Shown here piece after piece: positions 53,797-60,942 of a DNA stretch of 64,000 bases. The DNA is from Natronorubrum tibetense GA33. Its GTDB lineage: Archaea; Halobacteriota; Halobacteria; Halobacteriales; Natrialbaceae. Where the stretch lies: positions 1,717,105 through 1,781,104 of the forward strand of contig NZ_KB913017.1 of assembly GCF_000383975.1 (NCBI RefSeq). The letters run 5' to 3'. The first letter of the stretch is position 1; the number at the start of each line of letters is the position of its first letter. Made by a program: the position numbers and the translations under genes. The notes beneath the pieces are model-generated. The model worked only from the letters and a program-made list of their open reading frames with translations, did not search any database and had not been told where the DNA came from.

Positions 53797-54320
53797 ACGC
53801 GTTCGTTGTTCGGGTCGGCTGAAATACGCATCGACGCTGCTCGACTTTCTGTTGTCGAACGATGGATGAGTATTGGAAAACCGTCTCGACAACTCAACGA
53901 TGGACACACGAAACGTCCTGCTACGCTGGCAACGAGGATATCCACGTTGCTCACGGGTCACTTCGTTCCCCGTTCGCATCCTCGAGGCGCTCACTTCGTG
54001 TCGCGCGGTTTCACCGCGCGACCAGTTCGCGGGACCGGAGATCCCGCGCAGCTCGCGCCTCGCCCTCCCCAACCGATTTCTGCGAACGGGTGCATAGCAC
54101 CCGTTCGCATGGTTCGCGGAACCTGTGGTTCCGCGCCAACACTCGCTCACTGCGTTCGCTCGTTCATCCACCGGAAGACGCTTCGCGCCTTCCGAGCCAT
54201 CACTCACTGCGTTCGCGACGACCTCGCGATTTTGAGTCGCGGTTCGTTCGTACTCACCGCGACTCAGCGCGCCAGTGTACATACCTACGCTCCGCGGACA
54301 CTGGTGAACTGTAGAAAAAG
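53797..54320. repeat. Dispersed intergenic repeat, copy C, without gene
   Basis: About 520 gene-free bases. They share GGCAACGAGGATATCCAC (53928-53945) and CTCCCCAACCGATT (54065-54078) with copy A at 35047-35081, and the GACTCAGCGCGCCAG end with copy B. TCACTGCGTTCGC-type runs occur several times. The srp54 promoter follows. Confidence 0.55.
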
Positions 54321-54321
54321 C

Positions 54322-54329
54322 CTTTAACA
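54322..54329 (+). promoter_or_regulatory. TATA box of srp54
   Basis: CTTTAACA lies 24-31 bases before ATG 54353. Confidence 0.5.
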
Positions 54330-54352
54330 CCGTCGCCCCGTAGACGAAGCAA

Positions 54353-55750
54353 ATGGTACTCGACGATCTCGGCAGTTCTCTGCGGGGAACTTTAGACAAA
54401 CTCCGCGGGAAGTCACGACTCAGCGAGGAGGACATCGAGGAGATCGTCAAGGAGATTCAGCGCTCCTTGCTTTCGGCCGACGTCGACGTCTCGCTCGTGA
54501 TGGAGCTGTCGGACAACATCAAAGAGCGGTCGCTCGAGGAAGAGCCCCCCGCCGGCACGCCGGCGCGGGACTTCGTCCTCCGCATCGTCTACGAGGAACT
54601 GGTCGACCTGATCGGCGAATCGACCGAACTGCCCCTCGAGGAACAGACCATCCTGCTGGCGGGGCTCCAGGGGTCCGGTAAAACGACCTCCGCCGCGAAA
54701 ATGGCCTGGTGGTTCTCGACGAAGGGACTCCGTCCGGCCGTGATCCAGACGGACACGTTCCGGCCCGGCGCCTACGAACAGGCCGAGGAGATGGCCGGCC
54801 GCGCCGAGGTCGACTACTACGGGAATCCCGACAGCGAGGATCCCGTCGAAATCGCCCGAAAAGGACTCGAGGAGACCAGCGAGGCCGACGTCCACATCGT
54901 GGACACGGCGGGCCGTCACGCGCTCGAGGAGGACCTGATCGACGAGATCGAACAGATCGAGGGCGTCGTCGAACCAGACACCTCCCTGCTCGTGCTCGAC
55001 GCGGCGATCGGGCAAGGGGCGAAAGATCAGGCCCAGCAGTTCGACGAGTCGATCGGCATCGATGGCGTCGTCATCACGAAACTGGATGGTACCGCGAAGG
55101 GTGGTGGTGCCCTCACCGCCGTGGATCAGACCGACTCCTCGATCGCCTTCCTCGGGACCGGTGAGGAGGTCCAGGACATCGAGCGCTTCGAGCCCGACGG
55201 CTTCATCTCCCGACTGCTCGGCATGGGTGACCTCGGCCAGCTCGCCGAGCGCGTCGAGCGCGCGATGGAGCAGACCGAGATGGAGGAAGACGACTGGGAC
55301 CCCGAGGACATGCTGCAGGGCCAGTTTACCCTGAACGACATGCAAAAGCAGATGGAGGCGATGAACAACATGGGGCCGCTCGACCAGGTGATGGACATGA
55401 TCCCCGGCTTCGGCGGCGGGATCAAGGATCAGCTCCCCGACGACGCGATGGACGTCACTCAAGAGCGGATGCACACCTTCAGCGTCATCATGGACTCGAT
55501 GACCGAGGCCGAAAAGGAGTACCCCAAAGCCATCGGCGCGAGCCAGATCGAACGTATCGCTCGCGGCTCGGGCACCGAGGAGGAGAACGTCCGAGAGCTG
55601 CTTCAGCAGTACAAGATGATGGAGAAGACGATCAAGCAGTTCCAGGGTATGGGATCCGAAAAGGAGATGCAGCGGATGATGCAACAGATGCAACAGGGCG
55701 GCGGCGGTGGCGGTGGCGGCGGGATGGGCGGCATGGGGCCGTTCGGATAA
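54353..55750 (+). CDS. srp54: Signal recognition particle protein SRP54
   Basis: The protein has 465 residues. The N domain ([27 protein letters not shown]) is followed by the G domain with P loop [18 protein letters not shown] and TKLDG. The methionine-rich M domain (about 300-440) binds signal peptides and 7S RNA. The tail is Gly-rich (GGGGGGGGG then MGGMGPFG). It works with FtsY, encoded about 15.5 kb upstream on the same strand. In many haloarchaea these two genes are much closer. Confidence 0.97.
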   Translation: MVLDDLGSSLRGTLDKLRGKSRLSEEDIEEIVKEIQRSLLSADVDVSLVMELSDNIKERSLEEEPPAGTPARDFVLRIVYEELVDLIGESTELPLEEQTILLAGLQGSGKTTSAAKMAWWFSTKGLRPAVIQTDTFRPGAYEQAEEMAGRAEVDYYGNPDSEDPVEIARKGLEETSEADVHIVDTAGRHALEEDLIDEIEQIEGVVEPDTSLLVLDAAIGQGAKDQAQQFDESIGIDGVVITKLDGTAKGGGALTAVDQTDSSIAFLGTGEEVQDIERFEPDGFISRLLGMGDLGQLAERVERAMEQTEMEEDDWDPEDMLQGQFTLNDMQKQMEAMNNMGPLDQVMDMIPGFGGGIKDQLPDDAMDVTQERMHTFSVIMDSMTEAEKEYPKAIGASQIERIARGSGTEEENVRELLQQYKMMEKTIKQFQGMGSEKEMQRMMQQMQQGGGGGGGGGMGGMGPFG

Positions 55751-55866
55751 CCGTTTCGACGCTCTCCGGACCGCAGCACGCGTTTTTCGCCGTGGATATT
55801 CCCGTTCTATCGATTGACGCGCTTGCCACTACGTTCATAGGTCTCTAGACGAATCTCTGCGTATCA

Positions 55867-56841
55867 ATGAACCGTCGACAGTATCTTACTCGAGCCGGCG
55901 CGGGCGTTGGAACGCTAGCGCTGGCCCCGCTCGCCGGCTGTCTCGGCGAACTCTCCGGCAGCGAGTCGACCACCAGCGCCGAGGACCGAACCGGCGAACG
56001 CGAACTCAGCCGAGCGGCTGGAACCCTGAACGAAGCCGCACTCGCGCTCGAGATCGAGGACGGCGGGATGGACGACGGCGAAGTCGCGTTCGACGCCGAC
56101 GAGCCTAACGGACTGATCGCGGACGCGCGAGCCCACCTCGAGACCGCCGCGGCCGAACTGGACGACGATCGAGCGCCCGATATCGAGACGCTCCGAACGT
56201 ACGCGGATATCCTTGAGGCGCTGGTCGTCGTCACCGAGACGATCACCGACGAGGAACTCGAGTCGGACGCCGACGCCGTCTTCGATGCCACTGGCGAGGA
56301 CGGTGAGTTCGAGGACGCGTCCGCGACCGTCGACCGATGGATGGACGAACTCGAGGCGGCCGAGGCACGCCACGTTGGGGCCGTCAGCGATTACGAGGCC
56401 CTCGACGGCGATCGATTCGAGGATCTGGCGCGGATCGATCCCGTAGATCTCGAGGACGGTATCGAGTCGCTCGGGGACGTCCTCGAGTCGCTCGTGACGC
56501 TCGTCGGCGGCTTCGATTCGATGGTGGAGGGGTACGAGGCGCTCGAACGCGGACACGAACACGTCGAAGACGAGGCCTACGAGCGGGCCGAGTCCGCGTT
56601 CGGTGACGCAAAATCGGCTTTCGAAGCGGCACGTGAGACGTTCGAAGAGGACAAAAATCCACCGGACAGACTGGCCGATCACTTCGACACGGCACGCTGT
56701 CAGAGCGGTCACTTGACGGAGGCAGCCGAGGCGTTCGAGGAGGCCGCGGTTGCGGCGGGATCCGGTGATCTTCTCACCGCGAACCAGCGCGACCGGGACG
56801 CGGAACGGTCGCTCGAGGCTGCCGACGACTGTACGGCGTAA
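55867..56841 (+). CDS. Tat lipoprotein, helical, unknown function
   Basis: The protein has 324 residues. MNRRQYLTRAGAGVGTLALA leads into a lipobox with PLAGC, so it is a twin-arginine-dependent lipoprotein of the cell surface. The rest is rich in Glu, Asp, Ala and Leu and predicted mostly helical ('ERAESAFGDAKSAFEAARETFEED' is coiled-coil-like), with two cysteines near the end. No family is recognised. It lies alone between srp54 and the CBS-MaoC gene. Confidence 0.75.
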   Translation: MNRRQYLTRAGAGVGTLALAPLAGCLGELSGSESTTSAEDRTGERELSRAAGTLNEAALALEIEDGGMDDGEVAFDADEPNGLIADARAHLETAAAELDDDRAPDIETLRTYADILEALVVVTETITDEELESDADAVFDATGEDGEFEDASATVDRWMDELEAAEARHVGAVSDYEALDGDRFEDLARIDPVDLEDGIESLGDVLESLVTLVGGFDSMVEGYEALERGHEHVEDEAYERAESAFGDAKSAFEAARETFEEDKNPPDRLADHFDTARCQSGHLTEAAEAFEEAAVAAGSGDLLTANQRDRDAERSLEAADDCTA

Positions 56842-56862
56842 CCGACCTCTCTTCCGTCTTCG

Positions 56863-57825
56863 TCAGTCGGCAGTTGCCGCGTCGCCCTCGAGTGCGGGAT
56901 CCGGCGGCAGCTCGTCGATGAGGACGACGGCATCGCCCTCGAGCACTGTCGTCTCGTCGCCGTCGGAGACCGTTGTCTCGATCCGAAACTTGTCGTCGCC
57001 GAGATCGTCGACGATTTCACAGGTGGCCGTCACCTGTTCGCCGATCGATAGCGGGGCGAGGAAGCTACTTTCCTGGGAGAGATAGATCGTCAGTCCGGGC
57101 AGGCGGGCGAGTGCCGCACTGATCAGCCCGTTCGCGAGGATTCCGTGGACGATCCGCTCGCCGAACCGGGTCTCGCCGGCGTAGGCTTCGTCGAGGTGGA
57201 CGCGATTCGTGTCGCCGGTGATCTCGGCGAACGCCTCGACATCGTCGTCAGAGATCGCCTTCGAGAAGCGGGCGACGTCGCCGACGGAGACGGTCGACTC
57301 GTCCTCACCGCGGTAGTCGAACGTCCAGTCGTCGCGCTCGTACAGAGTGTCGGTCCGGACCTGTCGTTGCGGGCGGTGGTGCTCGCGATCACTCGTTCGA
57401 TGGGCCAGATGCGGGACGTAGTAGGATAGCTCCGTCGTCGTGAGGATGCCGACGAGCGTGCCGGATTCGCCGACGCCGTCGGTCGCGTCCGCTTCGTGGC
57501 CACGTTCGACGACCGGCAGGTGCTCGAGTCCGTTCCCGCGCAGGACGGCCACCGCGTCGACGATGGAGGTGTCGGGTGCGATCGTCTCCAATGGAGACGC
57601 CATCACGGTCTCGAGGTCGACCCTACCGAGGTCCGCCCGCTCACAGAGGTGGCTCACAAAGTCGCCTTCGGTGACGATCCCGACGGGCGAGCTGTCGCGA
57701 ACGACGATGACCGAACTGACGTGTTCGTCGCGCATCAGGGTCGCAGCGTGGCTCGCGCTCGCGTCGGGCGGAGCGGTGACGACGTCGGTGACCATGATCT
57801 CGGAGACGGGAATCGTGTCGTGCAT
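56863..57825 (-). CDS. CBS-pair protein fused to a MaoC-like hot-dog domain
   Basis: The protein has 320 residues. Two CBS motifs fill residues 5-135 (VSEIMVTDVVTAPPDASASHAATLMRDEHVSSVIVVRD..., and MASPLETIAPDTSIVDAVAVLRGNGLEHLPVVERG...). A ~30-residue linker leads to a MaoC-type hot-dog domain with D-x-N-x-V/H-x-D (GDTNRVHLDEAYAGETRFGERIVHG), the hydratase active-site pattern of R-specific enoyl-CoA hydratases. The CBS pair usually binds AMP/ATP or S-adenosylmethionine, so the fusion suggests nucleotide-controlled hydratase activity (inference). It is cytoplasmic. Confidence 0.88.
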   Translation of the reverse strand: MHDTIPVSEIMVTDVVTAPPDASASHAATLMRDEHVSSVIVVRDSSPVGIVTEGDFVSHLCERADLGRVDLETVMASPLETIAPDTSIVDAVAVLRGNGLEHLPVVERGHEADATDGVGESGTLVGILTTTELSYYVPHLAHRTSDREHHRPQRQVRTDTLYERDDWTFDYRGEDESTVSVGDVARFSKAISDDDVEAFAEITGDTNRVHLDEAYAGETRFGERIVHGILANGLISAALARLPGLTIYLSQESSFLAPLSIGEQVTATCEIVDDLGDDKFRIETTVSDGDETTVLEGDAVVLIDELPPDPALEGDAATAD

Positions 57826-57934
57826 CTCGTCGACGTACGTGTTGCTTCACTTTCACTGCTGGCCCTGCCGGTGACTCGAGTCGTGAGATCCTCGAGCCGC
57901 GGAAAAATCGGTTCGGCTGCCGGAACGTGTGCGC

Positions 57935-58348
57935 TCAGTCTTCAATCGGCCGCCCGTCTTCCGTCGGCGGCGCGATGTGGTCGACGTACTCTTCGAGCGT
58001 CGGCGCTTCGACGCGGACCCGAACGGCAATCTCGCCGAGTTCGTCGGATTCGCCGACCGAGAAGTTGACGCGGTCCTCGAAGGCCGCCTGTTTCTTGAGC
58101 GCGAAGCTGAAGGTGTCTCCCTCCCGGTTCGCGAAGAACTCGCCGCGGGCGGTGTCCAGAATCTCCTGTCGGTGGAGCAGTTCCGAGAAGTGGTCCATCG
58201 CATGTGCTTCGGCCCTGATTTCGCCGAACGCTTCCTCGAGGTCGGCGTTCGGGAAGATGTTCGCGACGGCGTCGGCGACGCGGCTGGTAACTTCGGTGTC
58301 ATAGACGGGGGCCGTGATCTCGACGTCGACGCGGTAGATATCGGTCAT
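57935..58348 (-). CDS. RNA-binding UPF0201 family protein
   Basis: The 137-residue MTDIYRVDVEITAPVYDTEVTSRVADAVANIFPNADLE... matches UPF0201. This archaeal family has a ferredoxin-like RNA-binding-type fold; some members are described as exosome-related. It is soluble. Its ATG lies in the last codons of the upstream kinase-like gene (overlap 58345-58348), so the two are translated together. Confidence 0.85.
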   Translation of the reverse strand: MTDIYRVDVEITAPVYDTEVTSRVADAVANIFPNADLEEAFGEIRAEAHAMDHFSELLHRQEILDTARGEFFANREGDTFSFALKKQAAFEDRVNFSVGESDELGEIAVRVRVEAPTLEEYVDHIAPPTEDGRPIED

Positions 58349-58941
58349 GGTTGGTGAACCTCCGTGTTGCTCCCCGTAGTCGCTTCGGAATCGCTCGTCC
58401 CTCGTTCGATGATCGACTGTATCCGGTCGTGAAACGCCTCGAGTGTGGCCGTGTTCTCGACGACGATGTCCGCTCGTTCCATCGCGTCGTCCATCCCGAA
58501 GCCGCGTTCGCGCTCGTCGCGGGCGGCGAGTCCCTCCCCGCCCTCGTCCTCGCCGATGTCGCGGCCGCGGTCGTCGATACGCTCGGCTCTGACCTCGAAG
58601 GGGGCTTCGATACTGACTAGCGTGAAAGCGCTCTCGAAGCGCTCCGCGAAGACGTTGACCTCGGTTCCGGAGCGAATGCCGTCGACGAGGACGGTGTCGT
58701 GGTTCTCGAGGCGGTTCTCGATCATCGGCAGCGAGCGCTCTGCGATCGCCGCCGGTCCGTTCTCGTCGCGCAGCGCCTGGGCGACCTTGCCGTGATCTTT
58801 CGCGGGGTCGAGCCCGCGGTCGGCGGTCTCCTGGCGGACGACATCACCCATCGTCACGACCGGGATTCCGTTCTCGCGTGCGACGGTGGCGGCCTCGCCT
58901 TTCCCGCTTCCGGGGAGTCCCACCGTTCCGATGACGTGCAT
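58345..58941 (-). CDS. UPF0200 nucleotide kinase-like protein
   Basis: The protein has 198 residues. A P-loop GLPGSGKGEAA near the N terminus, VDGIRSGTEVNVF in the middle and a LID-like region RDERERGF are seen. This is the pattern of the archaeal UPF0200 family, related to dephospho-CoA kinase and adenylate-kinase-like enzymes. The substrate is not determined. It is the first gene of the UPF0200-UPF0201 operon and overlaps the next gene by four bases. The low-complexity last 20 residues are dispensable-looking. Confidence 0.88.
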   Translation of the reverse strand: MHVIGTVGLPGSGKGEAATVARENGIPVVTMGDVVRQETADRGLDPAKDHGKVAQALRDENGPAAIAERSLPMIENRLENHDTVLVDGIRSGTEVNVFAERFESAFTLVSIEAPFEVRAERIDDRGRDIGEDEGGEGLAARDERERGFGMDDAMERADIVVENTATLEAFHDRIQSIIERGTSDSEATTGSNTEVHQP

Positions 58942-59297
58942 CGAGGGGAGATACAGGCGAGGCTCGCATAAGGGCTGTGTTCGTCGCCCGGCAGCACTCG
59001 CCGCTCCACCCTATTCGATCTTCACAGTTGCAGTCGCTGAAACGTCGCGTGTTTTGGTGTGGCGCCTCGAGTCCTCGAGCCGGCGCCACCGAGTCGTTGT
59101 GGCCGGTTCCGTCGCGAATTGTCGCTCGGTTACTCTCGGCGTAGCGTTCGTCTACCGGTCTGTTGTACGACTCGAAACAGCGGCGATAGCTGCAACCGTT
59201 TCCTGTCGAGACGGTAAAAATCGCCAATCCGTTTGAATCCGAGACCATCCTCTCCAACGGACTCTCCCCATTATTTGGCAGTCGGGCATCGGCTCAG
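58942..59297. other. Intergenic stretch with one hairpin
   Basis: No gene is seen here. At 59059-59089 GTGGCGCC and GGCGCCAC, with a CTCGAG pair between them, form a strong hairpin. It lies in the divergent region between the UPF0200 gene and the acidic lipoprotein and may be a regulatory or terminating structure. Confidence 0.5.
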
Positions 59298-59645
59298 ATG
59301 CGCACTATGAACGCACCAACCCTCGACAGACGACGATTCACACAGGCACTCGGCGTCGGTATAGTCGCCGCCGTGGCTGGCTGTGCGGACGACGACGAAG
59401 CGGACCCTGAAAACGGCGACGAGATGGACGATGGACTCGACGACGGGATGGATGACGAAGAGGAAAACGGGCTCGGTGACGACGAAGACGACGAGAACGG
59501 CCTCGACGACGACGAGGATGACGAAAACGGCCTCGATGACGACGAGGATGACGAGAACGGACTCGATGACGACGAAGACGATGAAAACGGCCTCGACGAC
59601 GAGGACGACGACTTAGGTGACGAAGACGACGACGAAGACGCGTAA
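59298..59645 (+). CDS. Tat lipoprotein with acidic tandem repeats
   Basis: The protein has 115 residues. MRTMNAPTLDRRRFTQALGVG leads to a lipobox AVAGC, so a Tat-exported lipid-anchored surface peptide is expected. The mature part is nearly all Asp/Glu/Asn/Gly, with five NGL marks spaced exactly ten residues apart (unit LDDDEDDENG). It may bind cations at the cell surface (inference); no domain is recognised. The AT-rich ATTATTT at about 59270-59276 serves as likely TATA box. Confidence 0.72.
   Translation: MRTMNAPTLDRRRFTQALGVGIVAAVAGCADDDEADPENGDEMDDGLDDGMDDEEENGLGDDEDDENGLDDDEDDENGLDDDEDDENGLDDDEDDENGLDDEDDDLGDEDDDEDA
59466..59610. repeat. 30-bp tandem repeat in the acidic lipoprotein gene
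   Basis: The AAC codon of NGL recurs at 59466, 59496, 59526, 59556 and 59586, exactly 30 bases apart. The units differ mainly at third codon positions, which points to selection on the peptide or age since duplication. Confidence 0.8.
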
Positions 59646-59822
59646 GTACGCTGTTCGACGGTCTGGCCTGACGCCCACTCTTTTTCGAGCGTAACATCGC
59701 ACTCGAGAGTCGTGTCTCCTGCGAACGCTCGCGTTGTAGCCGAGCCGCGGTCAATTGCACCGGACGACGACGGCATGTACGATTCGATCGTCGGGGGATC
59801 GATAGCGACGATCGGTGCGGTT

Positions 59823-60227
59823 ATGCCCTCGTCCGCCCCACTCACGACCGTGACGCAGCGATCTCTCTTCGTACGGGCGCTCTGGTTTCTGGTCATCGGC
59901 TGGTGGGCGACGCCGATCGTGGTCAACGTTGCGTGGTTCCTGAACGTGACTATCGTGCTGGCACCGATCGGAATCAAACTGGTTAACCTCGTGCCGACGG
60001 TGCTGACGCTGGCCGAACCGCGGTCGTTCACGAACCCCGAGTTGGCTCGAGGTCAGCACTCGCTGGTGGTGCGTGCGCTCTACTTCGTCTTCGTCGGCTG
60101 GTGGCTCAGCTTCTTCTGGGCCAACCTCGCGGCGTTTCTGGCGGTGACGATCATCGGGCTTCCGGTCGCGATTTGGCTGGCCAACCGGCTGCCGTTCGTC
60201 ACGTCTCTGTATCGATTTCACGGCTGA
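59823..60227 (+). CDS. YccF-domain membrane protein
   Basis: The protein has 134 residues. Two copies of the YccF pattern are visible: QRSLFVRALWFLVIGWWATPIVVNVAWFLNVTIVLAPIGIKL and ...HSLVVRALYFVFVGWWLSFFWANLAAFLAVTIIGLPVAIWL. Each contributes membrane helices. YccF proteins are inner-membrane proteins of uncertain function. The frame is open to a GTG at 59712 and an ATG at 59775. ATG 59823 is chosen by similarity to the usual N terminus, and the earlier starts remain possible. Confidence 0.8.
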   Translation: MPSSAPLTTVTQRSLFVRALWFLVIGWWATPIVVNVAWFLNVTIVLAPIGIKLVNLVPTVLTLAEPRSFTNPELARGQHSLVVRALYFVFVGWWLSFFWANLAAFLAVTIIGLPVAIWLANRLPFVTSLYRFHG

Positions 60228-60279
60228 GAGAGCAGAAATCCACACTGCTTATGGCAGTTGGTCGTTGATTCGTACTTGA

Positions 60280-60354
60280 GGGCGCGTAGCTCAGTCCGGA
60301 AAGAGCGTCGGACTTCTAATCCGACGGTCGTGGGTTCAAATCCCATCGCGCCCG
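60280..60354 (+). tRNA. tRNA-Arg (anticodon TCT)
   Basis: The cloverleaf folds cleanly. The acceptor stem is GGGCGCG with CGCGCCC, the D arm contains GCTC...GAGC, and the anticodon loop CTTCTAA carries TCT between TCGGA and TCCGA. The T arm is GTGGG-TTCAAAT-CCCAT with one G-T pair, and the discriminator is G. No intron and no encoded CCA are present. It is followed by two partial copies of its own 3' part. Confidence 0.93.
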
Positions 60355-60434
60355 TGATTTTCCAACGAACGGACGTGAGGAGGAAAGCACGAATGGCGAT
60401 GGGTTTGAATCAGGGAGCAGCTTGCTGCGACCGT

Positions 60435-60457
60435 GGTTCAAATCCCATCGCGCCCGT
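60435..60457 (+). repeat. att-like partial copy 1 of the tRNA-Arg 3' end
   Basis: Twenty-three bases, starting GGTTCAAATCCCATCGCG, are identical to tRNA positions 60333-60355. They lie 102 bases downstream of the original. This is the form of an attR/attL left by a tRNA-targeting integrase. Confidence 0.75.
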
Positions 60458-60533
60458 ACAGCGAGATTTGAGCCAGACGGCGGCGAGCGGTGCGCGGTTC
60501 GGAACGAAGTGAGAACCGCGATGCGAGCGGTGA

Positions 60534-60674
60534 AACCGTGAGCGTACCGAGCCGACGGCGTGGTTCAAATCCCATCGCGAGCGCCACTGTTGCCGCTGTG
60601 GCGGCGATATCCGCGGTGACAAGACGGTGTGTCCCCACTGTGAGTCGATCCGCGGGATACGGGCTACCGGATAG
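60534..60674 (+). pseudogene. 3' fragment of a zinc-ribbon gene next to the att scars
   Basis: From the stop at 60531-60533 to TAG 60672-60674 one frame is open without a start codon. Its last 32 residues contain HCCRCGGDIRGDKTVCPHC, a clear two-pair zinc ribbon, followed by ESIRGIRATG. The upstream part runs through the second att-like copy, so the gene was probably cut there by recombination. The parent gene is not recognised. Confidence 0.5.
60562..60579 (+). repeat. att-like partial copy 2 of the tRNA-Arg 3' end
   Basis: GGTTCAAATCCCATCGCG repeats the first 18 bases of the copy at 60435, 127 bases further on, and then diverges (AGCGCC instead of CCCGT). Confidence 0.7.
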
Positions 60675-60928
60675 CGACCGGGATCGGCTGATTCCTCTTC
60701 CAGTAACTGTGTTACTACGAATAATACGAACAGTCCAGCGGAAGAGTCTTTAATTACGTCCAGTATGAACTAACTCGAATTTTCGTTCTGGGGAAACAAT
60801 AAAGCCACTCCGTCGGGTCCGTCCCGTGTGGTATGTTGGACACACAGACGCAGGTCTGATGGCGTTGAACGGCTGGCCGTTCGTACACCACTGACCATGA
60901 TCAGACGACGATTCACTGAACGGGTCGA
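60675..60928. other. Intergenic stretch without visible gene
   Basis: The sequence before the BCCT gene is AT-richer than average (for example CTTTAATTACG at 60749-60759), with no convincing gene. It may hold the BCCT promoter. Confidence 0.45.
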
Positions 60929-60935
60929 CGGAGGT
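60929..60935 (+). promoter_or_regulatory. Shine-Dalgarno site of the BCCT gene
   Basis: GGAGGTG lies 7 bases before ATG 60943. Such a strong site is rare in this window, where most genes are leaderless. It decides for 60943 over an upstream GTG at 60934, and indicates a leadered mRNA. Confidence 0.6.
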
Positions 60936-60942
60936 GGTAGAT

